Shown in pieces: positions 6,738-13,974 of a DNA stretch of 30,465 bases. This DNA comes from Lustribacter sp049512335 (GTDB taxonomy: Bacteria; Vulcanimicrobiota; Vulcanimicrobiia; Vulcanimicrobiales; Vulcanimicrobiaceae). The DNA lies in contig JBEKXE010000043.1 of assembly GCA_049512335.1 (NCBI GenBank), positions 1-30,465 of the forward strand, written 5' to 3'. Under the pieces are notes generated by a model that was not told the DNA's origin, made no database searches, and saw only the letters and a program-made list of their open reading frames with translations. Numbering within the stretch: the first letter of the stretch is position 1; each line of letters opens with the position of its first letter. The position numbers were made by a program, and so were the translations under genes.

Positions 6738-7808
6738 TCAGGCCCTGTAGCGCAGGAACGCGGGGACCTCGATGTCGTCCATGTTGACCGGCGCGATCTT
6801 GTCGAAGTCGAGGACGTGCGCGGCCGAGCCGAGCGCCGACGAGCGGATCGTGCGCGGGCCGAACCCGGCCGCCAGCACCGTCACGCGCACCTTGCCTTGC
6901 AGCGACGGATCGATCGCCGCGCCGAAGATGATCTGGGCCTCGGAATCGACGGCCCGGCTGATCATCTCGGCCGCTTCGTTGACCTCGTACATCGACATGT
7001 CGAGGCCGCCCGTGATGTTGAAGATCACGCCGCGCGCGCCTTCGATCGTCGTCTCGAGCAACGGCGAGGCGATCGCCTTTTGCGCGGCGTCGGCGGCGCG
7101 ATGCTCGCCCGTGCCCTCGCCGATGCCCATCATCGCCGAGCCCGCATCGGTCATGATCGTTTTGACGTCGGCGAAGTCGAGGTTGATCAAACCCGGTTGC
7201 GTGATCAGGTCCGAGATGCCCTGGATGCCTTGGCGCAACACGTCGTCGGCATACGCGAAGGCTTCGTTGAGCGGCGTGCGCTTCTCGATGATCTGCAGGA
7301 TCCGCTCGTTGGGGATCGTGATCAGCGTGTCGCACTTCGCTTCGAGATCGGCGATGCCGCGCTCGGCGGCCTTCATGCGCGGCTTGCCTTCGAACGCGAA
7401 CGGTTTCGTAATCACGCCGATCGTCAGCGCACCGGACTCGCGCGCGAGCTCCGCCACCACCGCCGCCGAGCCGGTTCCCGTGCCGCCGCCCATGCCCGCC
7501 GTGATGAACACCAAGTCGGCGCCGTCGAGGATCAAGCCCAAGTCCTCGCTCGATTCCTCGGCGGCTTCGCGTCCGATATTCGGATTCGCTCCGGCGCCCA
7601 GGCCACGGGTGAGGTTCGAGCCGATCTGTACCCGGTTGGCCGTCAGCGACGAGCTCAGCGCTTGCACGTCGGTGTTGATGGCGTAGAACTCCACGCCGGA
7701 GAGGCCGGCTTCGATCATGCGGTTGACGGCGTTGCAGCCGCCGCCGCCGAGTCCAAGCACTTTGATTGTCGCGGAGTGTTCGGGAACGAAACGTTTCGCG
7801 TCGGCCAT
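6738..7808 (-). CDS. ftsZ: Cell division GTPase FtsZ
   Basis: A 356-residue tubulin homologue that polymerises at midcell into the Z-ring. The GTP-binding signature GGGTGTG is at 108-114, the N-terminal GLGGGGCNAVNRM loop at about 19-31, and the T7 catalytic loop NLDFADVKTIM at 209-219. The core ends near FGP (about 318), and the C-terminus carries the conserved FtsA-binding peptide DDIEVPAFLRYRA. The linker between them is only about 26 residues, short for a bacterial FtsZ. I start at ATG 7808 (MADAKRF), which has GGAGGA 11 bases upstream; longer readings would overlap ftsA and add unconserved residues. It sits 56 bases after ftsA, as in classic dcw clusters. Confidence 0.97.
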   Translation of the reverse strand: MADAKRFVPEHSATIKVLGLGGGGCNAVNRMIEAGLSGVEFYAINTDVQALSSSLTANRVQIGSNLTRGLGAGANPNIGREAAEESSEDLGLILDGADLVFITAGMGGGTGTGSAAVVAELARESGALTIGVITKPFAFEGKPRMKAAERGIADLEAKCDTLITIPNERILQIIEKRTPLNEAFAYADDVLRQGIQGISDLITQPGLINLDFADVKTIMTDAGSAMMGIGEGTGEHRAADAAQKAIASPLLETTIEGARGVIFNITGGLDMSMYEVNEAAEMISRAVDSEAQIIFGAAIDPSLQGKVRVTVLAAGFGPRTIRSSALGSAAHVLDFDKIAPVNMDDIEVPAFLRYRA

Positions 7809-7864
7809 GGTGTGCGGGTCCTCCGGAAAGAGATTGGTTTGCATGAAGTCGAGGGGCGCGGGGG

Positions 7865-9088
7865 CTAGTTCCAAATTGACGTGAACCACGTCCAGAGCTT
7901 GGCGAATGCGGTTCCGCCGCTGCGGCCGTTGAGGTGCGGCGCGGCTTCACCGCGCGGGCCGAAGAGCACGAGACCGACCGCGGTTGCATATTCGGGCTGC
8001 TTGACCGAATCGGTCAGGCCCGCGATCGTCGCCGGCACGCCGAGACGCACCGGCAAGCCGAAGATCTCCGCAGCGGTCGTTTCGATGCCGCGCAAATGCG
8101 CGCCGCCGCCGGTGATTACGACTTCACTCAGCACCTGATCGCGCGGCAGATGTTCGACGATGTTCGCTTTGGCGAGCCGGAACATTTCGAGCACGCGCGG
8201 CAGCACGATCGCGCGCAATTGGGCCGAGGTCACCTCGCGCGTGCTGCGCCCGTCGAGCGCCTTGACGTGGAACGCCTGATCGCTCTCGTCGGGGCGCATC
8301 AGCCCCGAACCGTACGTGCGCTTGACGTTTTCGGCCTCGGCCGCCGTCGTTTTGAGGCCCAGCGCGATGTCGTTGCTGAGGATGTTGCCGCCGACCGGAA
8401 TCGTCGCGCTGTGGATCACGCCGCCGTTGGCGAACACGGCGATGTCGGTCGTGCCGCCGCCGATGTCGAGCAGCACGCACCCGACGTGTTTTTCTTCCGA
8501 CAACAGCGTGGCGGCCGACGACGCCAGCGGCTCGAATACGATGCCGGCGGGTTCGAGCCCGGCCCGGTGCACGCACTTGAGGACGTTCGCGATGAACGTC
8601 GAGCCGCCGGTGATGATGTGGGTGTCGACTTCGAGCCGGCTCCCCGACATGCCGAGCGGATCGGTCACGCCGTCCTGGCCGTCGATCGTGTAATGCCGCG
8701 GCAGCGCGTGAATGATCTGCCGGTCGGCGGCGAGGTTGATGATCTTCGACGCGTCGACGACGCGTTTGACGTCGGCCGCGACGACCTCGCGATCGTCGCC
8801 CGAGACCGCGACCACGCCGCGATTGTTCGTCGATTGGATGTGCTCGCCGGTAACGCCGACGTACACGTGCGAGACGTGAACGCCGGCCATGCGCTCGGCC
8901 TTTTCGGTCGCCGCTTCGATCGCCCGAACCGTCTCCTCGAGGTCCGTCACGACGCCCTTGCGCATGCCGGTCGAGGGGGCTTCGCCGATCCCGATGATCT
9001 CCAAACCATCGGGACCCGAGGCGGCGATGACGGCACACGTCTTCGTGGTGCCGATATCCAGCCCAGCGATTATCTCGCCGCGTGCCAC
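7865..9088 (-). CDS. ftsA: Cell division protein FtsA
   Basis: A 407-residue actin-like ATPase that tethers FtsZ filaments to the membrane and recruits later division proteins. Actin-fold motifs are visible: phosphate-1 DIGTTKT (11-17), phosphate-2 LLDIGGGTTDIAVF (about 206-219) and the adenosine motif ITGGGAHL (about 325-332). The FtsA-specific 1C region lies between about 85 and 165. The C-terminus AKLWTWFTSIWN is an amphipathic, Trp-rich membrane-targeting helix. It starts with GTG at 9088, with AAAGGCGG upstream. It lies 63 bases after ftsQ and 56 bases before ftsZ. Confidence 0.96.
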   Translation of the reverse strand: MARGEIIAGLDIGTTKTCAVIAASGPDGLEIIGIGEAPSTGMRKGVVTDLEETVRAIEAATEKAERMAGVHVSHVYVGVTGEHIQSTNNRGVVAVSGDDREVVAADVKRVVDASKIINLAADRQIIHALPRHYTIDGQDGVTDPLGMSGSRLEVDTHIITGGSTFIANVLKCVHRAGLEPAGIVFEPLASSAATLLSEEKHVGCVLLDIGGGTTDIAVFANGGVIHSATIPVGGNILSNDIALGLKTTAAEAENVKRTYGSGLMRPDESDQAFHVKALDGRSTREVTSAQLRAIVLPRVLEMFRLAKANIVEHLPRDQVLSEVVITGGGAHLRGIETTAAEIFGLPVRLGVPATIAGLTDSVKQPEYATAVGLVLFGPRGEAAPHLNGRSGGTAFAKLWTWFTSIWN

Positions 9089-9151
9089 TACGAGCCGCCT
9101 TTCACTATGGACACTATATATTGGGGGTGGAGTGCACAGTCCCTACAAGGA

Positions 9152-9907
9152 CTATGGAAATTCGATCACGGGGGTCGCCGGCGCGCGGAGGTCGATCGCC
9201 CGCAGCGCGCGGCCTCCGGTGCTGCGGCGGATCGGCTCCACCAGCGCGAGCTTGGCCGGGAGGTCGGCATCGGCTCCGAACTCGAGCAGCACGCCGTGGG
9301 TGTCGACCGCCTGGAGCCCGCCGAACCGGTCGCGCCGGACGATCCGCACCGGGATCTGGGCGCCGATGGTGCGCGCGTCGGCGAGCAGACGGTTGACGCC
9401 GGGTTCGGTGAGGGTGCTGCCGGGAGCGGCCGGCGCACCGGATCCGGCGTCGACCATCGGCAACGCCGCCGATGCGCAGCCGGTCTGGAGCACGCGCTCG
9501 GTCGCGTCGATCGTCACCACGCCGCCCGGCATGCGCACGCAGCCCGTCGGCGGGCGCAGCGTGACCGCGAGCAGCACGGCGGGTTGGGGGAATTGCTTGC
9601 GGTGCACGGCCGCCGTCGCGACGTACGGGATCGCCTCGAGCCGGCGGCGGATCGCGCCGGTGTCGAGCAGCCACAGGTTCGCACTCGGGTCGATCGCCGC
9701 AGTCGCGATCGCGGCGCTCTTCGTCACCGGACCGTTCGGCGGAACGTCGGCATCGACCGACCGCACGCGCAGTTGCGGCGCGTTGACGAACGCCACGCCC
9801 AGCGCGATCGCCAAACACGCGGCCAGCACCGCGATCACCCAAAACGTCCGTACGCGGACGGCGATCGAGGGTTTCGTGCGCCGGCGCGGCTTGGCACTCG
9901 CGCTCAC
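9152..9907 (-). CDS. ftsQ: Cell division protein FtsQ/DivIB
   Basis: A 251-residue bitopic protein that links early and late divisome parts. A basic cytoplasmic N-terminus (SAKPRRRTKPS) precedes one transmembrane helix at about 22-42. The POTRA domain follows at about 45-118, ending in the typical IPYVATAAVHRKQFPQPAVLLAV pattern, followed by the beta FtsQ domain to the C-terminus. Sequence conservation in FtsQ is low, but the architecture and the position directly before ftsA are diagnostic. I choose GTG at 9907: it overlaps the stop of the HAD gene as GTGA, and the upstream frame is only a shadow of that gene. It is expected to be translationally coupled to the HAD gene. Confidence 0.9.
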   Translation of the reverse strand: MSASAKPRRRTKPSIAVRVRTFWVIAVLAACLAIALGVAFVNAPQLRVRSVDADVPPNGPVTKSAAIATAAIDPSANLWLLDTGAIRRRLEAIPYVATAAVHRKQFPQPAVLLAVTLRPPTGCVRMPGGVVTIDATERVLQTGCASAALPMVDAGSGAPAAPGSTLTEPGVNRLLADARTIGAQIPVRIVRRDRFGGLQAVDTHGVLLEFGADADLPAKLALVEPIRRSTGGRALRAIDLRAPATPVIEFP

Positions 9908-10713
9908 GTCAGCACGTACCGTTCGATCGCTTCGGCGACGCCGTCGTGCGCGACGTCGCCGACCACGGCATCCGCTTGCGCGAACAGCTCCGGCGGTCCC
10001 GAGCCCATGGCGACGCCGAGCCCGGCGGCGGTGATGAGCGGCACGTCGTTCCAGGCGTCGCCGATCGCCATCGTTTCCGCCAAGGTCGCACCGTAACGCT
10101 GCGCGACGAACGCCAACGCTTCGCCCTTGTTCACCTCGGGCGAGAGCACTTCGACGAAATCCGGATGGCTGCGCGTGAGGTAGGCCCGGTCGCCGACCAG
10201 CGCCGCGAGCGCCGACAAATGCTGCTCCGACGGCGCCGGATCGTCCACCAGCACGACCTTGATCGAAGGCTGATCGGCGAACGCTTCGCACAGCGACGGC
10301 ACGACGGTCGGCTCGACTTTCGCCAAGTCGGTATAGCGTTTGGAAAAGCGGTTGATCTGCTGGACGTAGAGCCGGTCGCCGGCGTAGCACTGGGCGTGCA
10401 CGTGATGCTCTTCCGCCCACGCGAGAACCGCGCGCGTGACGTCTTGTTGCACGTCGATCTCGCGCAAGATCGTTGCGCTCGCCGCCTCGAAGATCGCGGC
10501 GCCCTGATAGCAGACCAGGGGTCCGGTGATGCCGAGCGTTCGTGCGAACGGCTTGGTGGCCGCGAACATGCGGCCGGTCACGATCGTGACCGCGGTGCCG
10601 CGCTCCCGCGCGCGAGCGATGGCGTCGCGAACGCGCGGCGAGATCGTGAGGTTCGTCCCGACGAGCGTGCCATCGAGGTCCAGCGCGACGAGCCGGATCC
10701 GGGTCCTAATCAT
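9904..10713 (-). CDS. Cof-type HAD-superfamily phosphatase
   Basis: A 269-residue cytosolic HAD hydrolase of the Cof/YbhA type, which removes phosphate from sugar phosphates, nucleotides or flavin and pyridoxal derivatives. All four HAD motifs are visible: DLDGT (Asp12 nucleophile, Asp14 acid/base), VTGR (Thr46), Lys196 in VNKGEA, and GDAWND (Asp219, Asp223). A C2-type cap fills about 80-190. It begins 16 bases after hisD and its stop overlaps the ftsQ start. Lying right after hisD, it could be thought a histidinol-phosphate phosphatase, but it is a Cof-type protein and not the HisB or HisN type; that role is speculation. Confidence 0.85.
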   Translation of the reverse strand: MIRTRIRLVALDLDGTLVGTNLTISPRVRDAIARARERGTAVTIVTGRMFAATKPFARTLGITGPLVCYQGAAIFEAASATILREIDVQQDVTRAVLAWAEEHHVHAQCYAGDRLYVQQINRFSKRYTDLAKVEPTVVPSLCEAFADQPSIKVVLVDDPAPSEQHLSALAALVGDRAYLTRSHPDFVEVLSPEVNKGEALAFVAQRYGATLAETMAIGDAWNDVPLITAAGLGVAMGSGPPELFAQADAVVGDVAHDGVAEAIERYVLT

Positions 10714-10729
10714 CGGAACGGCGTATTCG

Positions 10730-12019
10730 CTACGGGCGTTCGATACGCATGCGAGCCGTGCGCGCGTGCGCCGGCAAGCCTTCGAACTCCGCGAGCGCGG
10801 CCAGCGTCTCGGCGTCGCCGGCCATGCGCTGCGCGCTGTTCTCGACGACCGACATCGTGCGATAGTAGTCCGCCGTGCGCAAGCCCGATGCAAAGCGGGC
10901 CGCCCCCGACGTGGGCAGCGTGTGGTTCGTGCCGGCGATGTAGTCGCCGGCGGCCACCGGCGTGTGGTCGCCGATGAAGATCGCGCCGGCACGGCGGATC
11001 CGGGGCACGAGGCTCCACGGATCCGCGATCTGCAAGGAAAGATGTTCGGGCGCAAAACGCTCGATGACCTCGAGCACATCGCGCTCGCTCGAGGCGCGAA
11101 TCAGCCACGTCCGTTCCGCCAGCACCCGGTCGACGATCTCACTGCGCCCGGTCGCGCGCGCGAAATCGCCGCTCAGCAGCGCCGCGACGGCCTCGAGCAC
11201 CGCACGATCGCGCGATACGGCCGCCACGCGCGCCAGCGGATCATGCTCGGCCTGGGCGAGCAGCTCGCCGGCGACGTACTCCGGCCGCGCGTGCGCATCG
11301 CAGACGACCAGGACTTCCGACGGCCCGGCCAAACCGTCGATGCCGCAGACGCCGAAGATCTGCCGTTTCGCCTCGGTCACGTAGACGTTGCCGGGTCCGA
11401 CGATCTTGTCGACCTTCGCGACCGTGGCCGTTCCGAACGCCAGCGCACCCACGGCTTGCGCGCCGCCGATCGCGTACAGCTCGTCGACCTCGCACAAACT
11501 GCAAGCGAAGAGGATCGCCGGATTGATCGAGCCGTCGCGCTGCGGCGGCGTCGTCACGACGACCCGCTCGACGCCCGTTACCTTGGCCGGTACGACGGTC
11601 ATCAACACCGTCGAAGGCAGCGATGCGCTCCCGCCCGGCACGTAGGCCCCGATGCTGTGCAGCGGCCGGGCCAGGAATGCATACTCCGAGGCGTCCGCGG
11701 TGTGATAGCGGATCTCGGCCGGTAGCTGGCGGGCGTGAAAGTCCGCGATGCGCTCGCGCGCCCGCTCGAGCCCGGCCGCGATGATCTCGGGGACGAGCCG
11801 GCGCGCGTTCTTGCGCGCCGGCACGTCACGCCGCAGGGTCGCGAGGCCGGCAGCGGGGTCGTCGAAACGTTGCGTCAGCTCGACTACGGCCTCGTCGCCG
11901 CGCGCGCGCACGTCGTCGAGAATTCCGCTGACGCGCTCGCGAATCTCGCGCGGCGCGTCCCAACCGCCGGCGTAGAGCGACGCGAGCGCACGCTCGTCGC
12001 CGGCGTCGGCGATGATCAT
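10730..12019 (-). CDS. hisD: Histidinol dehydrogenase
   Basis: A 429-residue zinc- and NAD-dependent enzyme that oxidises L-histidinol in two steps to L-histidine, the last reactions of the pathway. The family signature is clear at about 207-237 (VGPGNVYVTEAKRQ followed by GLAGPSE). Expected zinc ligands Gln256 and His259 (LLAQAEHDPLA), Asp359 (AGDYIAGTNH) and His418 (LPAHART) are present, and so is the catalytic Glu325-His326 pair in FAPEHL. The length is normal. The ATG at 12019 overlaps the hisG stop as ATGA, which fixes the start and indicates coupling. hisG and hisZ lie directly upstream and a HAD phosphatase and ftsQ downstream. Confidence 0.97.
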   Translation of the reverse strand: MIIADAGDERALASLYAGGWDAPREIRERVSGILDDVRARGDEAVVELTQRFDDPAAGLATLRRDVPARKNARRLVPEIIAAGLERARERIADFHARQLPAEIRYHTADASEYAFLARPLHSIGAYVPGGSASLPSTVLMTVVPAKVTGVERVVVTTPPQRDGSINPAILFACSLCEVDELYAIGGAQAVGALAFGTATVAKVDKIVGPGNVYVTEAKRQIFGVCGIDGLAGPSEVLVVCDAHARPEYVAGELLAQAEHDPLARVAAVSRDRAVLEAVAALLSGDFARATGRSEIVDRVLAERTWLIRASSERDVLEVIERFAPEHLSLQIADPWSLVPRIRRAGAIFIGDHTPVAAGDYIAGTNHTLPTSGAARFASGLRTADYYRTMSVVENSAQRMAGDAETLAALAEFEGLPAHARTARMRIERP

Positions 12020-12642
12020 ACGCGGACGGTGCCGTCGAGCCGTTCGAGCAGCGCGATGATCTGGGCGTACTTGGTGCGGAAGCGCACCGGGTTCACGACG
12101 AACCGCGCCGTGCTCGGTGCGATCTCGTCGACGATCACCATGTCGTGCTCGCGCAGCGTCTTGCCGGTCGCGACCAGATCGACGATCAGGTCGGCCAGAC
12201 CGACGAGCGGGCTCAATTCGACCGAACCGTGCAGCGGGATCAGCTCGACCGGCAGGTCCCGTTCGGCGAAATACGCCTCGGCCGAACGCGCGAATTTCGT
12301 CGCCACGCGCAGAAACGTCGGCAACGGCGCGCCTTCGTGATAGCGATCGATGCGCCGCGCGGCGACGCACAACCGGCAGTAGCCGAATTCGAGATCGGCC
12401 AGCTCGCTGACCGTGCGCTCCGTTTCCCACAGCACGTCCTTGCCCACGATGCCGCAGTCGGCCGCGCCGAACTCGACGTACGCCGGCACGTCGGAGGGCC
12501 GCAGGAACAACAGCTGCGTGCCGTCCGGCGTTTCGACCGCGAGCTTGCGGCCGACGTCGTCGGGCACGATGATGCCGGCGCTGCGCAGGCGCGCGACGGA
12601 GTCGTCGTAGAGCGCGCCCTTCGGCACCGCGATCGTCAGCAT
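12016..12642 (-). CDS. hisG: ATP phosphoribosyltransferase catalytic subunit, short form
   Basis: A 208-residue enzyme that condenses ATP and PRPP to phosphoribosyl-ATP, the first step of histidine synthesis. The sequence begins MLTIAVPKGALY and carries GIVGKDVLWE (about 64-73) and the family signature from Glu142 to Leu163 (including VDLVATGKTL) that binds PRPP. It lacks the C-terminal regulatory ACT-like domain of long HisG, so it belongs to the short form that needs HisZ. That partner is encoded just upstream, with stop and start sharing one base (TGATG). The stop overlaps hisD. Feedback inhibition by histidine would be expected through HisZ. Confidence 0.96.
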   Translation of the reverse strand: MLTIAVPKGALYDDSVARLRSAGIIVPDDVGRKLAVETPDGTQLLFLRPSDVPAYVEFGAADCGIVGKDVLWETERTVSELADLEFGYCRLCVAARRIDRYHEGAPLPTFLRVATKFARSAEAYFAERDLPVELIPLHGSVELSPLVGLADLIVDLVATGKTLREHDMVIVDEIAPSTARFVVNPVRFRTKYAQIIALLERLDGTVRV

Positions 12643-13853
12643 CAGAGGGCCTCGGTCTTGCGCGGCGTGTTCGCTTTCGGCAAGCGCTTCTCGGGCGCGG
12701 GCGTGACGCGCACCTCCCGAATCGCGCCGTTCTCGGCGATGACGATGCGCGGGATGCCGTGCTCGCGTGCTTCGGCGACCAGGGCGGCCTCGTCTTGACC
12801 GCTGGCGGCGTAACGCACGACGTTCCCGGCCGCGCGCTCGCGCGTCGCGACGACGTCCGCACCGCTGACCAGCACGTCGATGCGATGGCGCCGGCGGGCG
12901 ATGTGCTTGCCGCGCCGTTCGAGCGCGATCAGCAGCCGCTCGACGCCGGCACTCCAACCGACCGCCGGAACCGCGTAGCCGAACTTCGGCAGCAACGAGT
13001 CGTAACGGCCGCCGCCGCACAGCGGGAAGCCGATCTCGGGCAGGTAGCCTTCGAAGATGAAGCCGGTGTAGTAGTCGAGGTCGCGCAAGAGCGCGAAGTC
13101 GACGGAAACGCGATCGCCGTAACCGAGCGCCGCCGCGCGCACGAGCAGCGTTTCGAGCCGGTCGAGCGCGGCTTGGCTTTCGAGCGTGGCGCACACCTTG
13201 CGTGCCGCTTCAATGCCCTCGCGTCCGCCGCGCAGCAACGCGAAGTCGACCAGCAGCGGCTTGCCGAACGCGCGCAAGCCGACGATGTTGCGCTCCTTCA
13301 TCAGGTTCTTGGCAACCGGAATGTCGTTGCCGGTGAGGCCGACGCCGGCCAGAATGCCGTCCACCACGCGCGAGTCGTTGATGTCGTAGGTCGCATCGCG
13401 CATGCCGATTTCGTCGCACGCTTCGATCGCCATGAAGAGCGTCTCCGCGTCGGCGTCGATGCCGGCCGAACCGATCAGCTCGACCCCGGCCTGGGTGAAC
13501 TCGCGCATCCGGCCTTCTTGCGGCTGCTCGTAGTAGCGAAACGCCGAGGCGACGTACGACAGGCGCAGGGGCAGCGGGGCCTCGCGCATCCGGGTCGAGA
13601 CCAGCCGCGCGATCGGCGTCGTCAGCTCGGGCCGCAGCGCCAGCGTCGTCGACCGGCGGTCGTTGAACTGGAACGACAGCTCGGTCAGCTCGCTGCCCAA
13701 GCCCTTCTCGATGACGTCGAAGCGCTCGAACGTCGGTGTCTGCACTTCCTCATACGACCAGCGCCCGAACACCGCGCGCAGAACTTGCTCGATGTTCCGT
13801 TTGCGAGCCAGCTCGTGCGGCAGCCAATCGCGAACCCCTTGCGGTAGCTTCAT
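12642..13853 (-). CDS. hisZ: ATP phosphoribosyltransferase regulatory subunit HisZ
   Basis: A 403-residue class II aminoacyl-tRNA-synthetase-like protein that binds short HisG and confers activity and histidine feedback. Visible landmarks: LPQGVRDWLP at the N-terminus, RMREFTQAGVELIG (motif 2 region, about 115-128), LDYYTGFIFEGY (259-270), GGGRYD (280-285) and the motif 3-like VGWSAGVERLL. It could be mistaken for HisS, but the chain stops soon after the catalytic core without a full anticodon-binding domain, and it is coupled to a short hisG, which together favour HisZ. The C-terminus has an unusual basic Pro/Lys-rich tail. No clear Shine-Dalgarno sequence precedes the ATG. It is the first gene of the his-fts unit. 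Confidence 0.88.
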   Translation of the reverse strand: MKLPQGVRDWLPHELARKRNIEQVLRAVFGRWSYEEVQTPTFERFDVIEKGLGSELTELSFQFNDRRSTTLALRPELTTPIARLVSTRMREAPLPLRLSYVASAFRYYEQPQEGRMREFTQAGVELIGSAGIDADAETLFMAIEACDEIGMRDATYDINDSRVVDGILAGVGLTGNDIPVAKNLMKERNIVGLRAFGKPLLVDFALLRGGREGIEAARKVCATLESQAALDRLETLLVRAAALGYGDRVSVDFALLRDLDYYTGFIFEGYLPEIGFPLCGGGRYDSLLPKFGYAVPAVGWSAGVERLLIALERRGKHIARRRHRIDVLVSGADVVATRERAAGNVVRYAASGQDEAALVAEAREHGIPRIVIAENGAIREVRVTPAPEKRLPKANTPRKTEAL

Positions 13854-13927
13854 GGCAGCATGGTGATGGGCCGAGCACCGCGGAATCGTGCCATGCCGGC
13901 CAGGTTTCGGCGAGGCCGGTTGGGGGG

Positions 13928-13948
13928 CCCCGCGCCGAAGGCGTGGGG
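13928..13948 (-). terminator. GC-rich hairpin downstream of dnaE
   Basis: CCCCGCGCC (13928-13936), a GAA triloop and GGCGTGGGG (13940-13948) form a 9-bp stem with one mismatched or wobble position. It lies 26 bases past the dnaE stop and before hisZ. No U-tract follows. It may end dnaE transcription, which would make hisZ the first gene of its own unit. No promoter for hisZ is obvious in the rest of this 121-base gap. Confidence 0.4.
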
Positions 13949-13974
13949 GGCGCGGAGCCGGGGGCGGAGCGCCA

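Noticed and set aside
9089..9151. A separate promoter for ftsA in the 63-base ftsQ-ftsA gap
   Set aside because: An AT-rich stretch (CAATATATAG on the minus strand) is visible, but no convincing -35/-10 pair at proper spacing.
12642..13853. Histidyl-tRNA synthetase (hisS) for the gene before hisG
   Set aside because: It lacks a full anticodon-binding domain and is coupled to a short-form hisG, which needs HisZ.
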